36,602 nt of DNA from an uncultured beta proteobacterium (GTDB lineage: Bacteria > Pseudomonadota > Gammaproteobacteria > Burkholderiales > Burkholderiaceae). Shown here one piece after another: positions 8,000-19,191 of the stretch. Numbering within the stretch: the first letter of the stretch is position 1; each line of letters opens with the position of its first letter. The DNA lies in NCBI GenBank assembly GCA_903918115.1, contig CAIXDG010000126.1:1-36602 (forward strand), read 5' to 3'. The position numbers and the translations under genes are program-made. A model generated the notes under the pieces. The model worked only from the letters and a program-made list of their open reading frames with translations. It did not search any database and was not told the DNA's origin.

Positions 8000-9889
8000 T
8001 TAATGAAGCTGACGGTAAATTTGTTCGGCCAAAACCGCTGAGATCCCTTCTACCCCGAGCAACTCTTCGATGCTGGCGTTCGCCACACCGCGCAAACCCC
8101 CAAAACGGGCTAATAGTTTTTGCCGCCGTTTAGCGCCAATGCCTTCTATTTCCTCAAGTCGCGAAACGGTGCGGGCTTTAGCCCGCTTGGCCCGCATTCC
8201 CGTGATAGCAAAGCGGTGAGCCTCATCGCGAATTTGTGCAAGCAACATTAGCGCTGCGCTATCGACTCCTAAAGTAATAGCAGCTCGATCGTCGGCAAAA
8301 ATTAAGGTTTCTAAACCGACTTGGCGATTCTCTCCCTTCGCTATGCCAACAAGCAAACTAATATCCATACCAAAGTCGACTAGTACTTGGCGAGCCATTT
8401 CAACCTGACCTTTGCCGCCGTCGATCAAAATCACCTGCGGCATACGGTCGGATGGAATTTCTTGAAAATTAGCGTAGCGGCGTTGCAATACTTGGCGCAT
8501 GGCGGCGTAATCATCCCCTGGGGTAATGTCTTTAATATTAAAGCGCCGATATTCGCTGGCTTGCATGGCATTTTTTGCATACACCACACAAGACGCTTGA
8601 GTTGCCTCACCAGCCGTATGACTAATATCAAAACACTCGATGCGTAACTGCTCTAAATTATCCACTTCCAAGGCCAAAACATCGGCTAATGCGCGCGCTT
8701 TTGCGAGCTGCCCACCTGCTTCAACCAAGCGCTTGGCGATGGCAATTTTTGCATTGCCCTCAGCCATCACCAACCAATGACGTCTTTGGCCGTGGGGCTG
8801 ATGGAGAAATTGAATTTTACGACCCGCTCTCGCTTGCAACATCTCAGGCAAATCAATGGCTAGTTCTGCGTCGTCTTCATCTTGTGTCAAATGACTCAAA
8901 ATAATCGTTGGCGGGATTAAATTGCTCGCCGGCTCTTCCTCTCCTTGTAAATAATGTTGCTGCATAAACGCTTCTAAAATTTCTGCTGGATCTGGTAATT
9001 CACCAGCCACCGAGCGCAAGGTCTTCGGAAAATAAGCGCGGTCGCCCAAATGTCTTCCACCGCGCACCATCGCTAAATTAACGCACACCATACCCTCTAG
9101 TTCGGCAACCGCCAAAATATCTACATCACCTTCGCCGTCAGCAACCGTATCCATCGATTGCTGTTGTAGTACGCTAGATAAATCAGCAATTCGATCCCGC
9201 AACACTGCCGCCATTTCAAACTCCATAGCAGTGCTATGGGCTTCCATTTCCTTTTCCAACTCTGCCAAAACCTGACTATGGTCCCCTTCTAAAAAGCGCA
9301 TTGCTTGGGTCACATCTTGACCATATTGTTCAGCACTCAAGCGGCCAACACAGGGTGCGCTACAACGATGAATTTGATGTAGCAAACAAGGCCGAGTACG
9401 ATTCTTAAAAACCGAATCTTCACAAGTTCTCAAACGAAATACTTTTTGTAAAATTTGGATGCTATTGCGTACTGCCCAAGCATTGGGAAAAGGGCCAAAA
9501 TACCGATTACGCCGGTCGACCTTGCCGCGATAAGAAGCTAAGCGAGGAAAGGTGCTGCCACTCAACATGAGATAGGGGTAAGACTTATCATCCCGAAACA
9601 AAATATTAAATGGTGGAGCCAATTCCTTAATTAAATTATTCTCTAATATCAAGGCTTCAGACTCTGTTCGCGTGACGGTGGTTTCATAGCGGGCAATTTT
9701 CCCCACCATGCGTTCAATCCGCGGCGATAATTGAGTGCGCTGAAAATAACTGGAGACCCGTTTCTTCAGATCGCGGGCTTTCCCGACATACAAAATATGT
9801 CCTGCCGCGTCAAAAAAGCGATAGACCCCCGGTAAACCAGGGAGCTGTTTAACATCTTTTTGTAGGATTTCGAAAAGCGAATCACTCAT
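8000..9889 (-). CDS. uvrC: Excinuclease ABC subunit C
   Basis: [40 protein letters not shown] domain; UvrC C-terminal HhH motifs. Confidence 0.98.
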   Translation of the reverse strand: MSDSLFEILQKDVKQLPGLPGVYRFFDAAGHILYVGKARDLKKRVSSYFQRTQLSPRIERMVGKIARYETTVTRTESEALILENNLIKELAPPFNILFRDDKSYPYLMLSGSTFPRLASYRGKVDRRNRYFGPFPNAWAVRNSIQILQKVFRLRTCEDSVFKNRTRPCLLHQIHRCSAPCVGRLSAEQYGQDVTQAMRFLEGDHSQVLAELEKEMEAHSTAMEFEMAAVLRDRIADLSSVLQQQSMDTVADGEGDVDILAVAELEGMVCVNLAMVRGGRHLGDRAYFPKTLRSVAGELPDPAEILEAFMQQHYLQGEEEPASNLIPPTIILSHLTQDEDDAELAIDLPEMLQARAGRKIQFLHQPHGQRRHWLVMAEGNAKIAIAKRLVEAGGQLAKARALADVLALEVDNLEQLRIECFDISHTAGEATQASCVVYAKNAMQASEYRRFNIKDITPGDDYAAMRQVLQRRYANFQEIPSDRMPQVILIDGGKGQVEMARQVLVDFGMDISLLVGIAKGENRQVGLETLIFADDRAAITLGVDSAALMLLAQIRDEAHRFAITGMRAKRAKARTVSRLEEIEGIGAKRRQKLLARFGGLRGVANASIEELLGVEGISAVLAEQIYRQLH

Positions 9890-10943
9890 GCGTTGGGATA
9901 TTTTCTGTCAAATTGTTGATAACTTTGGCGATGCTGGGGTTTGCTGGCGTCTTGCCCGCAGTTTAGCAATTCGCCACAAACAAGCAGTTCGTCTTTTTTG
10001 TGATGATCTACCAACCCTTAATTTACTCGTTTCAGGTCAACTGCCGATGAGGGGGCTCTCAATCCATTCGTGGGAGGCAAGCCATCAGCAAATCCTGAAT
10101 AACACCTCCGCTCAAATGAGCCCAAATGTTGTGATTGAAGCCTTTGGCTGCGACCTGCCCCAATCCTATCTGACCAACCTGATTATTACCAATCCCCAAG
10201 CGATCTTAATTAATTTGGAATACCTCAGCGCTGAAGCCTGGGTTGGTGATTACCATGCGAAAGCCTCTCCTCAAGGAAATGGTTTAGCAAAATATTTCTT
10301 CTTTCCAGGCTTTCAAGCAAATACCGGTGGCCTCCTCCTTGATCCTGTTTTTCCAATCCCTGCTTCAGCCGAGCCCCCTCCCAGTCTTTTAACACTCTGG
10401 CAGCAATTACGCCCCGCGGCGAAACGCGTCAGTATTTTTTGCTACCCTTCTGCACCCTTGCAGGAATGGCTTATGGAACTTGCTACGCTGGATGGCGAAT
10501 GCGATGTTTTACTCGCCTTTGACCATGCCTCCTACTTAACACAGTCGCTAGTATTACCTGAGTCGATGCGTCTGCATTACTTATCTTTCATTCCGCAAGA
10601 TGACTATGACTGGCTATTAAGTCAATGTGATTTCAATATTGTGCGGGGTGAAGATTCATTTATACGCGCGCAACTCGCCGCTAAACCATTTTTCTGGAAC
10701 ATCTATCCGCAAGACGACTTAGCGCATGAGGTCAAACTAAAAGCATTTCTCGATCTCTATTTAGAAAATGCCTCACCTGCGCTGATTTCAGCTTGCTGGG
10801 AAGCCTCTAAATGGGTATCACCTAGAGTCTGGTGGCTGCAATTACCCGCTTGGGAAGCGCACGCCAAATTATGGCGTACAAAGCTACTAAAAGAGCAAGC
10901 TGATGGCGGTTTAGCGGCCCGTTTATTGCACTTTGTAGAGTAA
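9888..10943 (+). CDS. earP: EF-P arginine rhamnosyltransferase EarP
   Basis: [27 protein letters not shown]; directly upstream of efp, whose product has Arg at position 32. Confidence 0.94.
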   Translation: MRWDIFCQIVDNFGDAGVCWRLARSLAIRHKQAVRLFCDDLPTLNLLVSGQLPMRGLSIHSWEASHQQILNNTSAQMSPNVVIEAFGCDLPQSYLTNLIITNPQAILINLEYLSAEAWVGDYHAKASPQGNGLAKYFFFPGFQANTGGLLLDPVFPIPASAEPPPSLLTLWQQLRPAAKRVSIFCYPSAPLQEWLMELATLDGECDVLLAFDHASYLTQSLVLPESMRLHYLSFIPQDDYDWLLSQCDFNIVRGEDSFIRAQLAAKPFFWNIYPQDDLAHEVKLKAFLDLYLENASPALISACWEASKWVSPRVWWLQLPAWEAHAKLWRTKLLKEQADGGLAARLLHFVE

Positions 10944-11023
10944 ACGTCGCCAAATGGGTAAAATGGTGGGCTTTTGCTTCAACCAATCTCAATTTGTTAT
11001 TAGGATCATTAGGAACACCCAAG

Positions 11024-11584
11024 ATGAAAACAGCTCAAGAACTCCGCGTTGGTAACGTAGTTATGGTCGGCACCGATGCCATGGTAGTGGTGAAAGCCGA
11101 ATACAGTCGCTCAGGACGCAACTCGTCAGTGGTGAAAATGAAATTAAAAAATTTGTTAACAGGCACGCCGAATGAAGGCGTTTATAAAGCGGATGACAAA
11201 TTCGATGTGGTGATCTTAGATAAGAAAGATTGCACTTATTCCTATTTCGCCGATCCCATGTATGTATTTATGGACGCCGAATACAACCAATATGAAGTTG
11301 AGTCAGAATTTATGGGTGATGCCTTGCATTACCTTGAAGAGGGCATGCCCTGTGAAGTTGTTTTCTACGAAGGTAAAGCACTATCGGTAGCAATGCCAAA
11401 CTCCTTGGTTCGCGAAATCATTTATACCGAACCCGCAGTTAAAGGTGACACCAGTTCGGGCAAAGTTCTGAAAAACGCCAAATTAGCTACCGGCCATGAA
11501 TTACAAGTGCCGCTGTTCTGTAATACGGGTGACAAAATAGAAATTGATACTCGTACAGGCGAATATCGTAGTCGCGCTAATTAA
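11024..11584 (+). CDS. efp: Elongation factor P
   Basis: [47 protein letters not shown]; conserved ATG at 11024 rather than the track start 10994. Confidence 0.98.
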   Translation: MKTAQELRVGNVVMVGTDAMVVVKAEYSRSGRNSSVVKMKLKNLLTGTPNEGVYKADDKFDVVILDKKDCTYSYFADPMYVFMDAEYNQYEVESEFMGDALHYLEEGMPCEVVFYEGKALSVAMPNSLVREIIYTEPAVKGDTSSGKVLKNAKLATGHELQVPLFCNTGDKIEIDTRTGEYRSRAN

Positions 11585-11624
11585 ACGCCAGATCAATCAG
11601 CATTGCTTTAAAAACGGAATGCGT

Positions 11625-12716
11625 TTAAATTAGCCGCAGCTGGCTGAGTAACTTTTTCGCCTGGATATATTCTACCTGCTGCTGCAATTCATCCCAATTT
11701 AAGCCGGAAAATTTTGGCATTAACTGCTGCAAACGCTGTCTGGAAGATAGCAGTTTTGCATTTGTCACTTGTAACTCTGCCAGCAAGCGATCAGCTAAAT
11801 CAGGACGATTGCAAATAAGTACTGCATCGCAGCCTGCTCGCAAGGCCATGTGCGCTGCTTTAACTACATCTCCAGCTACACTGGCGCCTTCCATAGCTAA
11901 ATCATCACTAAAAATAACGCCCTGAAATGCGAGCTGCTGGCGCAAAATAGCCTGCAACCAAATTGCTGAAAATCCTGCCGGGTGTTGATCGACTTGGGGA
12001 TAAATTACGTGTGCAGGCATGACAGCCGCTAAACTCAAATGCAACCATTCATAAGGCTTGACATCATCATTGAGGATTTTTTTTAAGGGCCTCTCATCTA
12101 CTGGTATGGCAACATGGGAATCGGCTTTTGCCCAACCATGTCCCGGAAAATGCTTCCCGCAATTAGCCATACCCGCCATTTGTAGTCCTGCATTCAAGCT
12201 TTTAGCCAAGGCAAAGACAATTTGGGGGTCACGCGAAAAAGAACGATCGCCAATGACGCCACTGCGCTGAAAATCGAGATCGAGCACCGGTGTAAAACTA
12301 AAATCAACACCACAAGCGCGTAACTCAGCAGCCAAAACATAACCGCAAGCGGTGGCAGCTTGCATAGCTGCAATGGCTTCGCTAGCCGGATAGCTGGTCG
12401 CACTCGCTTTTTTACGATTAGTCAGCCACAGCTCGCCTAATCGACCCATTGCTGGTAAATGTGTAAAGCCATCTTTTTTGCAGCGCTGAACTCGACCGCC
12501 CTCATGATCAATCGAAATTAATACATCGGGGCGTAAAGTCTTAATACTCGTAGTCAACTTAAGCAGCTGTTCACGATTGCTAAAGTTTCGAGCAAATAAA
12601 ATCACCCCTCCCGTTAAGGGGTGCAAAATCCGCTCGCGATCTGCTGCCGTCAAACTCAGGCCAAGAACATCTAAGGTAATGGGTCCTGGGGAAATTGCTT
12701 GGGCTGATTTTTTCAT
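11625..12716 (-). CDS. nagZ: Beta-N-acetylhexosaminidase NagZ (GH3)
   Basis: LISIDHEGGRVQRCK, NCGKHFPGHGWAKADSHVAIPVDER, FQGVIFSDDLAMEGA GH3 motifs. Confidence 0.96.
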   Translation of the reverse strand: MKKSAQAISPGPITLDVLGLSLTAADRERILHPLTGGVILFARNFSNREQLLKLTTSIKTLRPDVLISIDHEGGRVQRCKKDGFTHLPAMGRLGELWLTNRKKASATSYPASEAIAAMQAATACGYVLAAELRACGVDFSFTPVLDLDFQRSGVIGDRSFSRDPQIVFALAKSLNAGLQMAGMANCGKHFPGHGWAKADSHVAIPVDERPLKKILNDDVKPYEWLHLSLAAVMPAHVIYPQVDQHPAGFSAIWLQAILRQQLAFQGVIFSDDLAMEGASVAGDVVKAAHMALRAGCDAVLICNRPDLADRLLAELQVTNAKLLSSRQRLQQLMPKFSGLNWDELQQQVEYIQAKKLLSQLRLI

Positions 12717-13108
12717 TCTTGGGTACTCACAATCACAAAGGCAATAACCATATCTTGTTCATCACTAACGGTAACCTGCGCTTGCCATTTACGCTCTGCC
12801 ATCCAATGTGCTAGCAAACCGGTGTAATGCAGTATCGGTTTACCGCTCGCTTCATTCAATGTTTCCACTGAACGCCAGGTCATCGGAGTATGCATACCCA
12901 GGCCAATGGCTTTTGAAAATGCCTCTTTGGCGGCAAAACGGGTTGCCAGATAGGCCATGCCACGGCGCTGATTACGTGCCAAGCGCTGACCAAATACGAT
13001 CAACTCTTGTTCACCTAAAATACGCTTCGCTAGACGGCCCTGAGTACGCTCATATGCCGCAACTAAACGGGGTAATTGCAAAATATCAGTGCCGATTCCA
13101 ATAATCAT
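12713..13108 (-). CDS. acpS: Holo-[acyl-carrier-protein] synthase
   Basis: [30 protein letters not shown] motif. Confidence 0.96.
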   Translation of the reverse strand: MIIGIGTDILQLPRLVAAYERTQGRLAKRILGEQELIVFGQRLARNQRRGMAYLATRFAAKEAFSKAIGLGMHTPMTWRSVETLNEASGKPILHYTGLLAHWMAERKWQAQVTVSDEQDMVIAFVIVSTQE

Positions 13109-13872
13109 GTTTTATCCCCTGCGCTGCGGGCCTTAAGCATGATTTTTTTCATCGCCGTAATGGCGGGTTGCCAGCCTTTAAAGAGAGCCTCTGCCACGAT
13201 GGCATGACCAATGTTGAGCTCAGAAAATTCATTAATTTCAGCAATTGGCGCTACATTACCTTCATGTAAGCCATGGCCTGCATTAACCCGCAAGCCTATA
13301 CTTTTAGCTAATCGAGCCCCCGTAACCAATCGTTGTAGCTCCACTGCTTGCGCAGCGCCTTCAGTATCCGCATAGCGCCCCGTGTGCAATTCAACCACGG
13401 TAGCGCCAACTTCTTGGGCTGCTTCTATTTGCGAGGGAGTGGGGTCAATAAATAAAGAAACCCGAATTCCTGCTGCTTGTAATTGTTGAACTGCTGCTTG
13501 TACTTCCGTTCTCTGTCCAATCACATCCAGCCCACCTTCGGTCGTCAATTCGCTGCGTCGTTCGGGAACCAAACAAACATCATGTGGCTTTACTTGACAG
13601 GCAATTGCGAGCATTTCAGGCGTGACTGCACACTCTAAATTCATGCGGGTGGTAATTAAGGGTCGTAGGGCTAGTAAATCAGCATCTTTAATATGCCGTC
13701 GATCTTCACGCAAATGCAAGGTAATTAAATCAGCTCCTGCTTTCTCGGCTTCGAGCGCAGCACGAATGGGATCAGGATATGGGGTACCACGGGCATTTCG
13801 TAAGGTAGCCACGTGATCAATATTGACACCCAGCTCAAGTGTCGAACGATTAGTGTGCAAAGGAGAACTCAT
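13105..13872 (-). CDS. pdxJ: Pyridoxine 5'-phosphate synthase
   Basis: [47 protein letters not shown]. Confidence 0.97.
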   Translation of the reverse strand: MSSPLHTNRSTLELGVNIDHVATLRNARGTPYPDPIRAALEAEKAGADLITLHLREDRRHIKDADLLALRPLITTRMNLECAVTPEMLAIACQVKPHDVCLVPERRSELTTEGGLDVIGQRTEVQAAVQQLQAAGIRVSLFIDPTPSQIEAAQEVGATVVELHTGRYADTEGAAQAVELQRLVTGARLAKSIGLRVNAGHGLHEGNVAPIAEINEFSELNIGHAIVAEALFKGWQPAITAMKKIMLKARSAGDKT

Positions 13873-13902
13873 ACGACAAGATTAACTGATTTATAAAATG
13901 GT

Positions 13903-14637
13903 CTAGATTTTTTTGAGATCAATCAAGATTTGCCGCGTGGTCAAGACTTGATCTTGTAAATGCAAACTGAGTAAAAACCGCATGAGTTGCTTACTTTCAG
14001 AAAGCGTATCCGCTCCTGCGTAATCTCCTGCTGCAATCTGCACCAAGGTATTACCGCTCAATACTGGCCAATGTCCTGGGTCATCCGCTTGCCAAGGACG
14101 AATACCGCGCTCGGGCTGGTATACATATTGTTTATCCGTTTCGGGGCTGGCATTCGTTTCAACACAACGGTCTAAAGCTGCAGCATAGCCAGTTTCCTGC
14201 AACAGGCTTAACTCAAAAGGCCGGAGAATTTGCTCGATACCCAAATTCGCTGCTTCTAATTCTGCTAAAGCATGAATAGTTTCGGCATAGCGATCGTACA
14301 GTTTTTCATAAGCATCTTCGCGGGCTAAAAACTTCACCAAAAGCTCGTTGAGATAAAAGCCGCACAGTAAAGCATCACCCACCAATGAAGGTGTACCGCC
14401 AACCCATTCCGATTTAATCAAGGTGCGTAATTCAGAGCGCCCACTCCAAGATACCAATAGAGGTTGAAAACGCTGCAATACCGGGCGTAAGACGGAATGC
14501 GGACGTTTAGCCCCCTTAGCAATTAAGGCCATCCGCCCATGCTGGCGAGTGAACACATCAAGGATTAAGCTCGTTTCTTTATAGGGAATACTATGCAATA
14601 CAAAAGCAGGCTCATCGATGATACGAATAGACGCCAT
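13903..14637 (-). CDS. recO: DNA repair protein RecO
   Basis: AFVLHSIPYKETSLILDVFTRQHGRMALIAKGAKRP; position next to era. Confidence 0.93.
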   Translation of the reverse strand: MASIRIIDEPAFVLHSIPYKETSLILDVFTRQHGRMALIAKGAKRPHSVLRPVLQRFQPLLVSWSGRSELRTLIKSEWVGGTPSLVGDALLCGFYLNELLVKFLAREDAYEKLYDRYAETIHALAELEAANLGIEQILRPFELSLLQETGYAAALDRCVETNASPETDKQYVYQPERGIRPWQADDPGHWPVLSGNTLVQIAAGDYAGADTLSESKQLMRFLLSLHLQDQVLTTRQILIDLKKI

Positions 14638-15624
14638 TTATTCCAAGCCCTGAGCTCGCAATTCAGCGTGATCATCAGCCCAACCGCGCTTCACCTTCAC
14701 CCAAGTTTCTAAAAACACTTTGCCGTCAAAGAGTTTTTCCATGTCAATTCGGGCTTCGGTCGAAATTTTCTTTAAGCGCTCGCCCTTCTCACCAATAATC
14801 ATTGGCTTATGGCTATCACGATTTACTAAAATAGTCGCCGCAATGCGACGCATCCGGCCGTCCATTTTAAATTGGTCAATGATCACTGAACTAGCATAGG
14901 GCAATTCTTCGCCGGTGTAACGAAAGACTTTTTCACGCAAAATCTCGGCCGCCAAAAATCGTTCGCTACGATCGGTTAAGGTTTCTGGATCATATTGAGC
15001 CTCACCAATGGGTAAATAATTTTCCAAGAGATCTAGCAGGCGTTTCACATCATCAGGATTTTTGCCGCTCATGGGCACAATCTCAGCAAACTGTTGCGTT
15101 TGATCGGGTCGTCCACCCAGCTCATTCCATGGCAAACCCATTTGCTTCATAAAATCGAGTAAGACTAAATCGCGTTCACCAGGTGTTTGATAGCGCCGCG
15201 AAAATAAATCCAATTTATTAAGCACCAAAATAATCGGCAAATCAGGCGGTAAAAGTTGTAACACCTTGACGTCATCTGCCCCAAAGTAGCCCGCCTCAAC
15301 CACAAAGCAAGCGACATTAACGCCCTGTAATGCGCTGGTAACCGTACGATTAAGGGCCTTATTCAGCGTGTTCATTAGGCGGGTTTGAAAGCCCGGTGTA
15401 TCGATAAAAATAAACTGTGCTTGTGGGCGATTTTGAATACCGAGAATCCGGTGGCGAGTGGTCTGCGCTTTACGTGAGGTAATACTAATTTTCTGACCCA
15501 CTAAGGCATTTAAAAGCGTCGACTTACCCATATTGGGCCTACCAACAATGGCAATCGTGCCACAGCGAAATACGCCATCCGTATTCGCCTCTATAGATAT
15601 ATCTGTTCCGCCTTCAATTGTCAT
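14638..15624 (-). CDS. era: GTPase Era
   Basis: [38 protein letters not shown] domain [10 protein letters not shown]. Confidence 0.97.
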   Translation of the reverse strand: MTIEGGTDISIEANTDGVFRCGTIAIVGRPNMGKSTLLNALVGQKISITSRKAQTTRHRILGIQNRPQAQFIFIDTPGFQTRLMNTLNKALNRTVTSALQGVNVACFVVEAGYFGADDVKVLQLLPPDLPIILVLNKLDLFSRRYQTPGERDLVLLDFMKQMGLPWNELGGRPDQTQQFAEIVPMSGKNPDDVKRLLDLLENYLPIGEAQYDPETLTDRSERFLAAEILREKVFRYTGEELPYASSVIIDQFKMDGRMRRIAATILVNRDSHKPMIIGEKGERLKKISTEARIDMEKLFDGKVFLETWVKVKRGWADDHAELRAQGLE

Positions 15625-15625
15625 A

Positions 15626-16417
15626 TTAGCCTTTTAGCTTCAGCTTCAACTGCTCATCAGTGGAAGCTGATTTAGCGGCTTTTTTCTTGGCTGAACGGGT
15701 TTTCTTGGGTTTGCGCGTTTCTTGGGGCAAAGCTTTTTGCAAGGCACCCAAGGCTAATTTAGCAGCAGCCTGTTCGGCAGCGCGGCGCGATGCCCCGCCA
15801 CCCTTAACTTGAATTTTTAAGCTCGCAATCACACACTCCACTTCAAATTGCTGACTATGCGCAGCACCGGTCGTCCCGGTGACGTTATAGGCCGGCAAGG
15901 GCATTTGAAAGCCTTGCAAATATTCTTGCAAAAGGGTTTTATCGTCTTTACCCAGCGTTTTTGGATCAACATGCGCCAAAATCGTGGAATACAACTTACT
16001 TAAACTTGCTCGAGCAGCATCAAATCCACCATCAATAAATATCGCTCCAGTGACTGCCTCTAAAGTATCGGCCAAAATAGAGGGTCGATGAAAACCGCCA
16101 CTTTTTAACTCCCCCTCCCCTAGGCGCAAATAATCGGAGAGCGATAACGATTGTGCAATCTCATACAGCGCTTGCTGTTTGACCAAATTGGCACGCACCC
16201 GCGATAAGTCGCCTTCATCTAAATCAGAATACCGTTCATATAACAATTCAGCAACGACGCAATTGAGGACCGAATCACCCAAGAACTCTAAGCGTTCATT
16301 ATTTTTCTTGCTATGGCTGCGATGGGTAAGCGCCTGATTTAACAGCTCAGGTTTTTTAAAGCTATAGCCTAAACGCTCTTGCAGAGGTCCATTGTCGATC
16401 ACAGCGCGAGCGTTCAT
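15626..16417 (-). CDS. rnc: Ribonuclease III
   Basis: [21 protein letters not shown] RNase III signature; C-terminal dsRBD with Lys-rich tail. Confidence 0.97.
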   Translation of the reverse strand: MNARAVIDNGPLQERLGYSFKKPELLNQALTHRSHSKKNNERLEFLGDSVLNCVVAELLYERYSDLDEGDLSRVRANLVKQQALYEIAQSLSLSDYLRLGEGELKSGGFHRPSILADTLEAVTGAIFIDGGFDAARASLSKLYSTILAHVDPKTLGKDDKTLLQEYLQGFQMPLPAYNVTGTTGAAHSQQFEVECVIASLKIQVKGGGASRRAAEQAAAKLALGALQKALPQETRKPKKTRSAKKKAAKSASTDEQLKLKLKG

Positions 16418-16420
16418 AAC

Positions 16421-17227
16421 TTACTCAAAGCTTCCAATGCGGCTTAATGCGCCTAAATTAAGCCAAACAAAAAAAGCGCGTCCAACAATATTTTGATCCG
16501 GAACAAAGCCCCAGAAGCGTGAGTCGGCACTGTTATCGCGGTTGTCGCCCATGGCGAAATAATGTCCAGCCGGTACTTTACAGGTCATACCAGAGCTTTG
16601 ATATTGGCAATTCTCAATCCCTGGAAATTTTTCAGGCTGAAAAACACTAGTAGTCCGCTCGGGATCATTTAAAATTTTATGTGCTAAACCGCCTAAATTT
16701 GCTGGATAGGTTTCCGTAAATTCTTTTTCATAGCGCATATTTTCTGGATCTAAATACGGTGCACCGCCGCTATATAGAAGGGGCTCGCCATTAATAATCA
16801 AGCGCTTATTCTGATACTCAACCACGTCGCCTGGAATTGCCACTACCCGTTTGATGTAATCCACTGACTCATCGCGGGGATAACGAAATACCACGACATC
16901 GCCGCGTTTTGGAGTACCAAGCTCGACCACTTTACGATTGATAACGGGCAAACGAATGCCATAGGTGAACTTATTCACCAAAATAAAGTCCCCAATTTGC
17001 AAGGTCGGAATCATTGATCCTGAAGGAATTTTGAACGGCTCGAATAAAAAAGAACGCAAAAAAAACACTGCACAAATCACCGGGAAAAAACTCGCTGAAT
17101 ACTCGACCCAAAGTGGGACGCGATGATCACCTGCAGCAATACGTCGGGGCGCAAAATAAAAGCAGTTCGCAATCCATGCGACCCCAGTGACGATCACTAA
17201 AATAAAAAGGATTAAAGCAAAATTCAT
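16421..17227 (-). CDS. lepB: Signal peptidase I
   Basis: IPSGSMIPTLQIGDFILVNKF; GDVVVFRYP; YFAMGDNRDNSADSRFWGFVP. Confidence 0.97.
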   Translation of the reverse strand: MNFALILFILVIVTGVAWIANCFYFAPRRIAAGDHRVPLWVEYSASFFPVICAVFFLRSFLFEPFKIPSGSMIPTLQIGDFILVNKFTYGIRLPVINRKVVELGTPKRGDVVVFRYPRDESVDYIKRVVAIPGDVVEYQNKRLIINGEPLLYSGGAPYLDPENMRYEKEFTETYPANLGGLAHKILNDPERTTSVFQPEKFPGIENCQYQSSGMTCKVPAGHYFAMGDNRDNSADSRFWGFVPDQNIVGRAFFVWLNLGALSRIGSFE

Positions 17228-19030
17228 TTATTCCACCTGCAAAATAGCTAAAAAGGCTTCTTGCGGAATTTCTACATTACCAACTTGTTTCATCCGCTTT
17301 TTGCCTTCTTTTTGTTTTTCTAAAAGTTTACGTTTACGCGAAATATCGCCGCCATAGCATTTAGCTAATACATTCTTACGCAATGCTTTAACGTTTTCGC
17401 GCGCCACAATATTGCTGCCAATTGCCGCCTGAATAGCCACATCAAACATCTGCCGCGGAATAATGCCCCGCATTTTTGCTACTACATCCCTGCCACGAGA
17501 TTGACTATTGCTCCGATGCACAATGACGGAGAGCGCATCAACCTTATCGCCATTAATTAAGATATCGACTTTCACTACATCGGCGGCCCGATATTCTTTA
17601 AATTCGTAATCCATTGATGCGTAACCACGGGAGACTGACTTCAAGCGATCAAAAAAATCGAGCACAATTTCAGCCATAGGTATTTCATACGTTAACTGCA
17701 CTTGGCGGCCCAAATAATTCATATTGGTTTGGACGCCGCGCTTACCAGTACACAAGGTAATAACCGAGCCCACATATTCCTGTGGCATGTATAAATTCAC
17801 GGTCACAATCGGCTCTAGAATGGCCTCGATCTTGCTAGGGTCTGGCATCTTCGATGGGTTATCTACGGTGAGAATGCTACCGTCACGTTGCTGTACTTGA
17901 TATACCACTGTCGGCGCCGTTGTAATGAGATTCATGCCGTACTGCCGCTCTAAACGCTCCTGCACAATTTCCATGTGCAATAAACCTAAAAAGCCGCAAC
18001 GGAATCCAAAACCTAAGGCCTGTGATACTTCGGGCTCATAAAGTAAGGAGGCATCATTGAGTTTGAGTTTTTCTAATGACTCGCGCAATACATCGTATTC
18101 GTTAGCCTCTACAGGATATAGCCCAGCGAAGACTTGCGACTTCACTTCTTTGAAACCGGGAAGTGCAGTGGTAGCCGGCATGCGATTTTGTTGCCCGGAC
18201 GCATGGGTTACGGTATCGCCCACCTTGGCCGCTTTTAATTCTTTAATGCCAGCAATGATGAAGCCTACCTGACCAGCGCTAAGCAAAGGCCGATCGACTG
18301 ATTTAGGACTAAAAACCCCGACATGCTCGACTAAATGCGTTGTGCCGCTCGCCATCAGTAAAATTTTATCTTTGGGTTTGAGAGTGCCATTAACCACTCT
18401 TACTAAAATGACAACTCCCACATAGTTGTCAAACCAGGAATCAATAATTAGTGCCTGCAATGGAGCGGTAGCATTCCCTTGTGGCGGCGGTACTCGGCGA
18501 ATCATCTCTTCTAAGACTTCAGGAACGCCTAAACCCGTTTTAGCTGAGCAAGTTAAAGCATCCGTGGCATCAATACCAATCACATCTTCAATTTCTTGTT
18601 TTGCGCGATCAGGATCAGCCTGCGGCAAATCAATTTTATTTAATACGGGTACGACCTCAACTCCTAGTTCGATGGCGGTATAGCAATTAGCCACGGTTTG
18701 TGCTTCCACGCCTTGGCTAGCATCAACCACTAATAAAGCACCCTCACAAGCAGAAAGCGAACGACTCACTTCATACGAAAAATCAACGTGACCGGGTGTA
18801 TCAATGAGATTGAGGTTATAGGTTTTACCGTCTTTAGATTTAAAACTAAGCGCTGCCGTTTGCGCTTTAATCGTAATGCCACGTTCGCGCTCAATATCCA
18901 TTGAATCAAGCACTTGTGATTCCATTTCACGATCGGATAAGCCGCCGCACAATTGAATAATTCGATCGGCCAAAGTCGACTTGCCATGATCGATATGGGC
19001 GATGATTGAGAAATTACGGATTAAATCCAT
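17228..19030 (-). CDS. lepA: Elongation factor 4 (LepA)
   Basis: [26 protein letters not shown]; LepA C-terminal [32 protein letters not shown]. Confidence 0.98.
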   Translation of the reverse strand: MDLIRNFSIIAHIDHGKSTLADRIIQLCGGLSDREMESQVLDSMDIERERGITIKAQTAALSFKSKDGKTYNLNLIDTPGHVDFSYEVSRSLSACEGALLVVDASQGVEAQTVANCYTAIELGVEVVPVLNKIDLPQADPDRAKQEIEDVIGIDATDALTCSAKTGLGVPEVLEEMIRRVPPPQGNATAPLQALIIDSWFDNYVGVVILVRVVNGTLKPKDKILLMASGTTHLVEHVGVFSPKSVDRPLLSAGQVGFIIAGIKELKAAKVGDTVTHASGQQNRMPATTALPGFKEVKSQVFAGLYPVEANEYDVLRESLEKLKLNDASLLYEPEVSQALGFGFRCGFLGLLHMEIVQERLERQYGMNLITTAPTVVYQVQQRDGSILTVDNPSKMPDPSKIEAILEPIVTVNLYMPQEYVGSVITLCTGKRGVQTNMNYLGRQVQLTYEIPMAEIVLDFFDRLKSVSRGYASMDYEFKEYRAADVVKVDILINGDKVDALSVIVHRSNSQSRGRDVVAKMRGIIPRQMFDVAIQAAIGSNIVARENVKALRKNVLAKCYGGDISRKRKLLEKQKEGKKRMKQVGNVEIPQEAFLAILQVE

Positions 19031-19156
19031 TGCGCTTTAAGAAATCCATCAGAAAACGCCTTGCTGCAACACATCAAAATGATGCGCTGCAAAAAGCCGT
19101 CTTACCCGCATTGTAATGGTTGCACAGAAACCCTACTTTGCAGGGCTAGTGTGGCT

Positions 19157-19188
19157 ACCCCAAAAGCAGAAAAACCGGCTTTTGGGGT
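19157..19188. repeat. 11-bp perfect inverted repeat between the degP-like gene and lepA
   Basis: ACCCCAAAAGC (19157-19167), 10-nt loop, GCTTTTGGGGT (19178-19188); starts 3 nt beyond the protease stop on the minus strand. Confidence 0.85.
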
Positions 19189-19191
19189 GAT

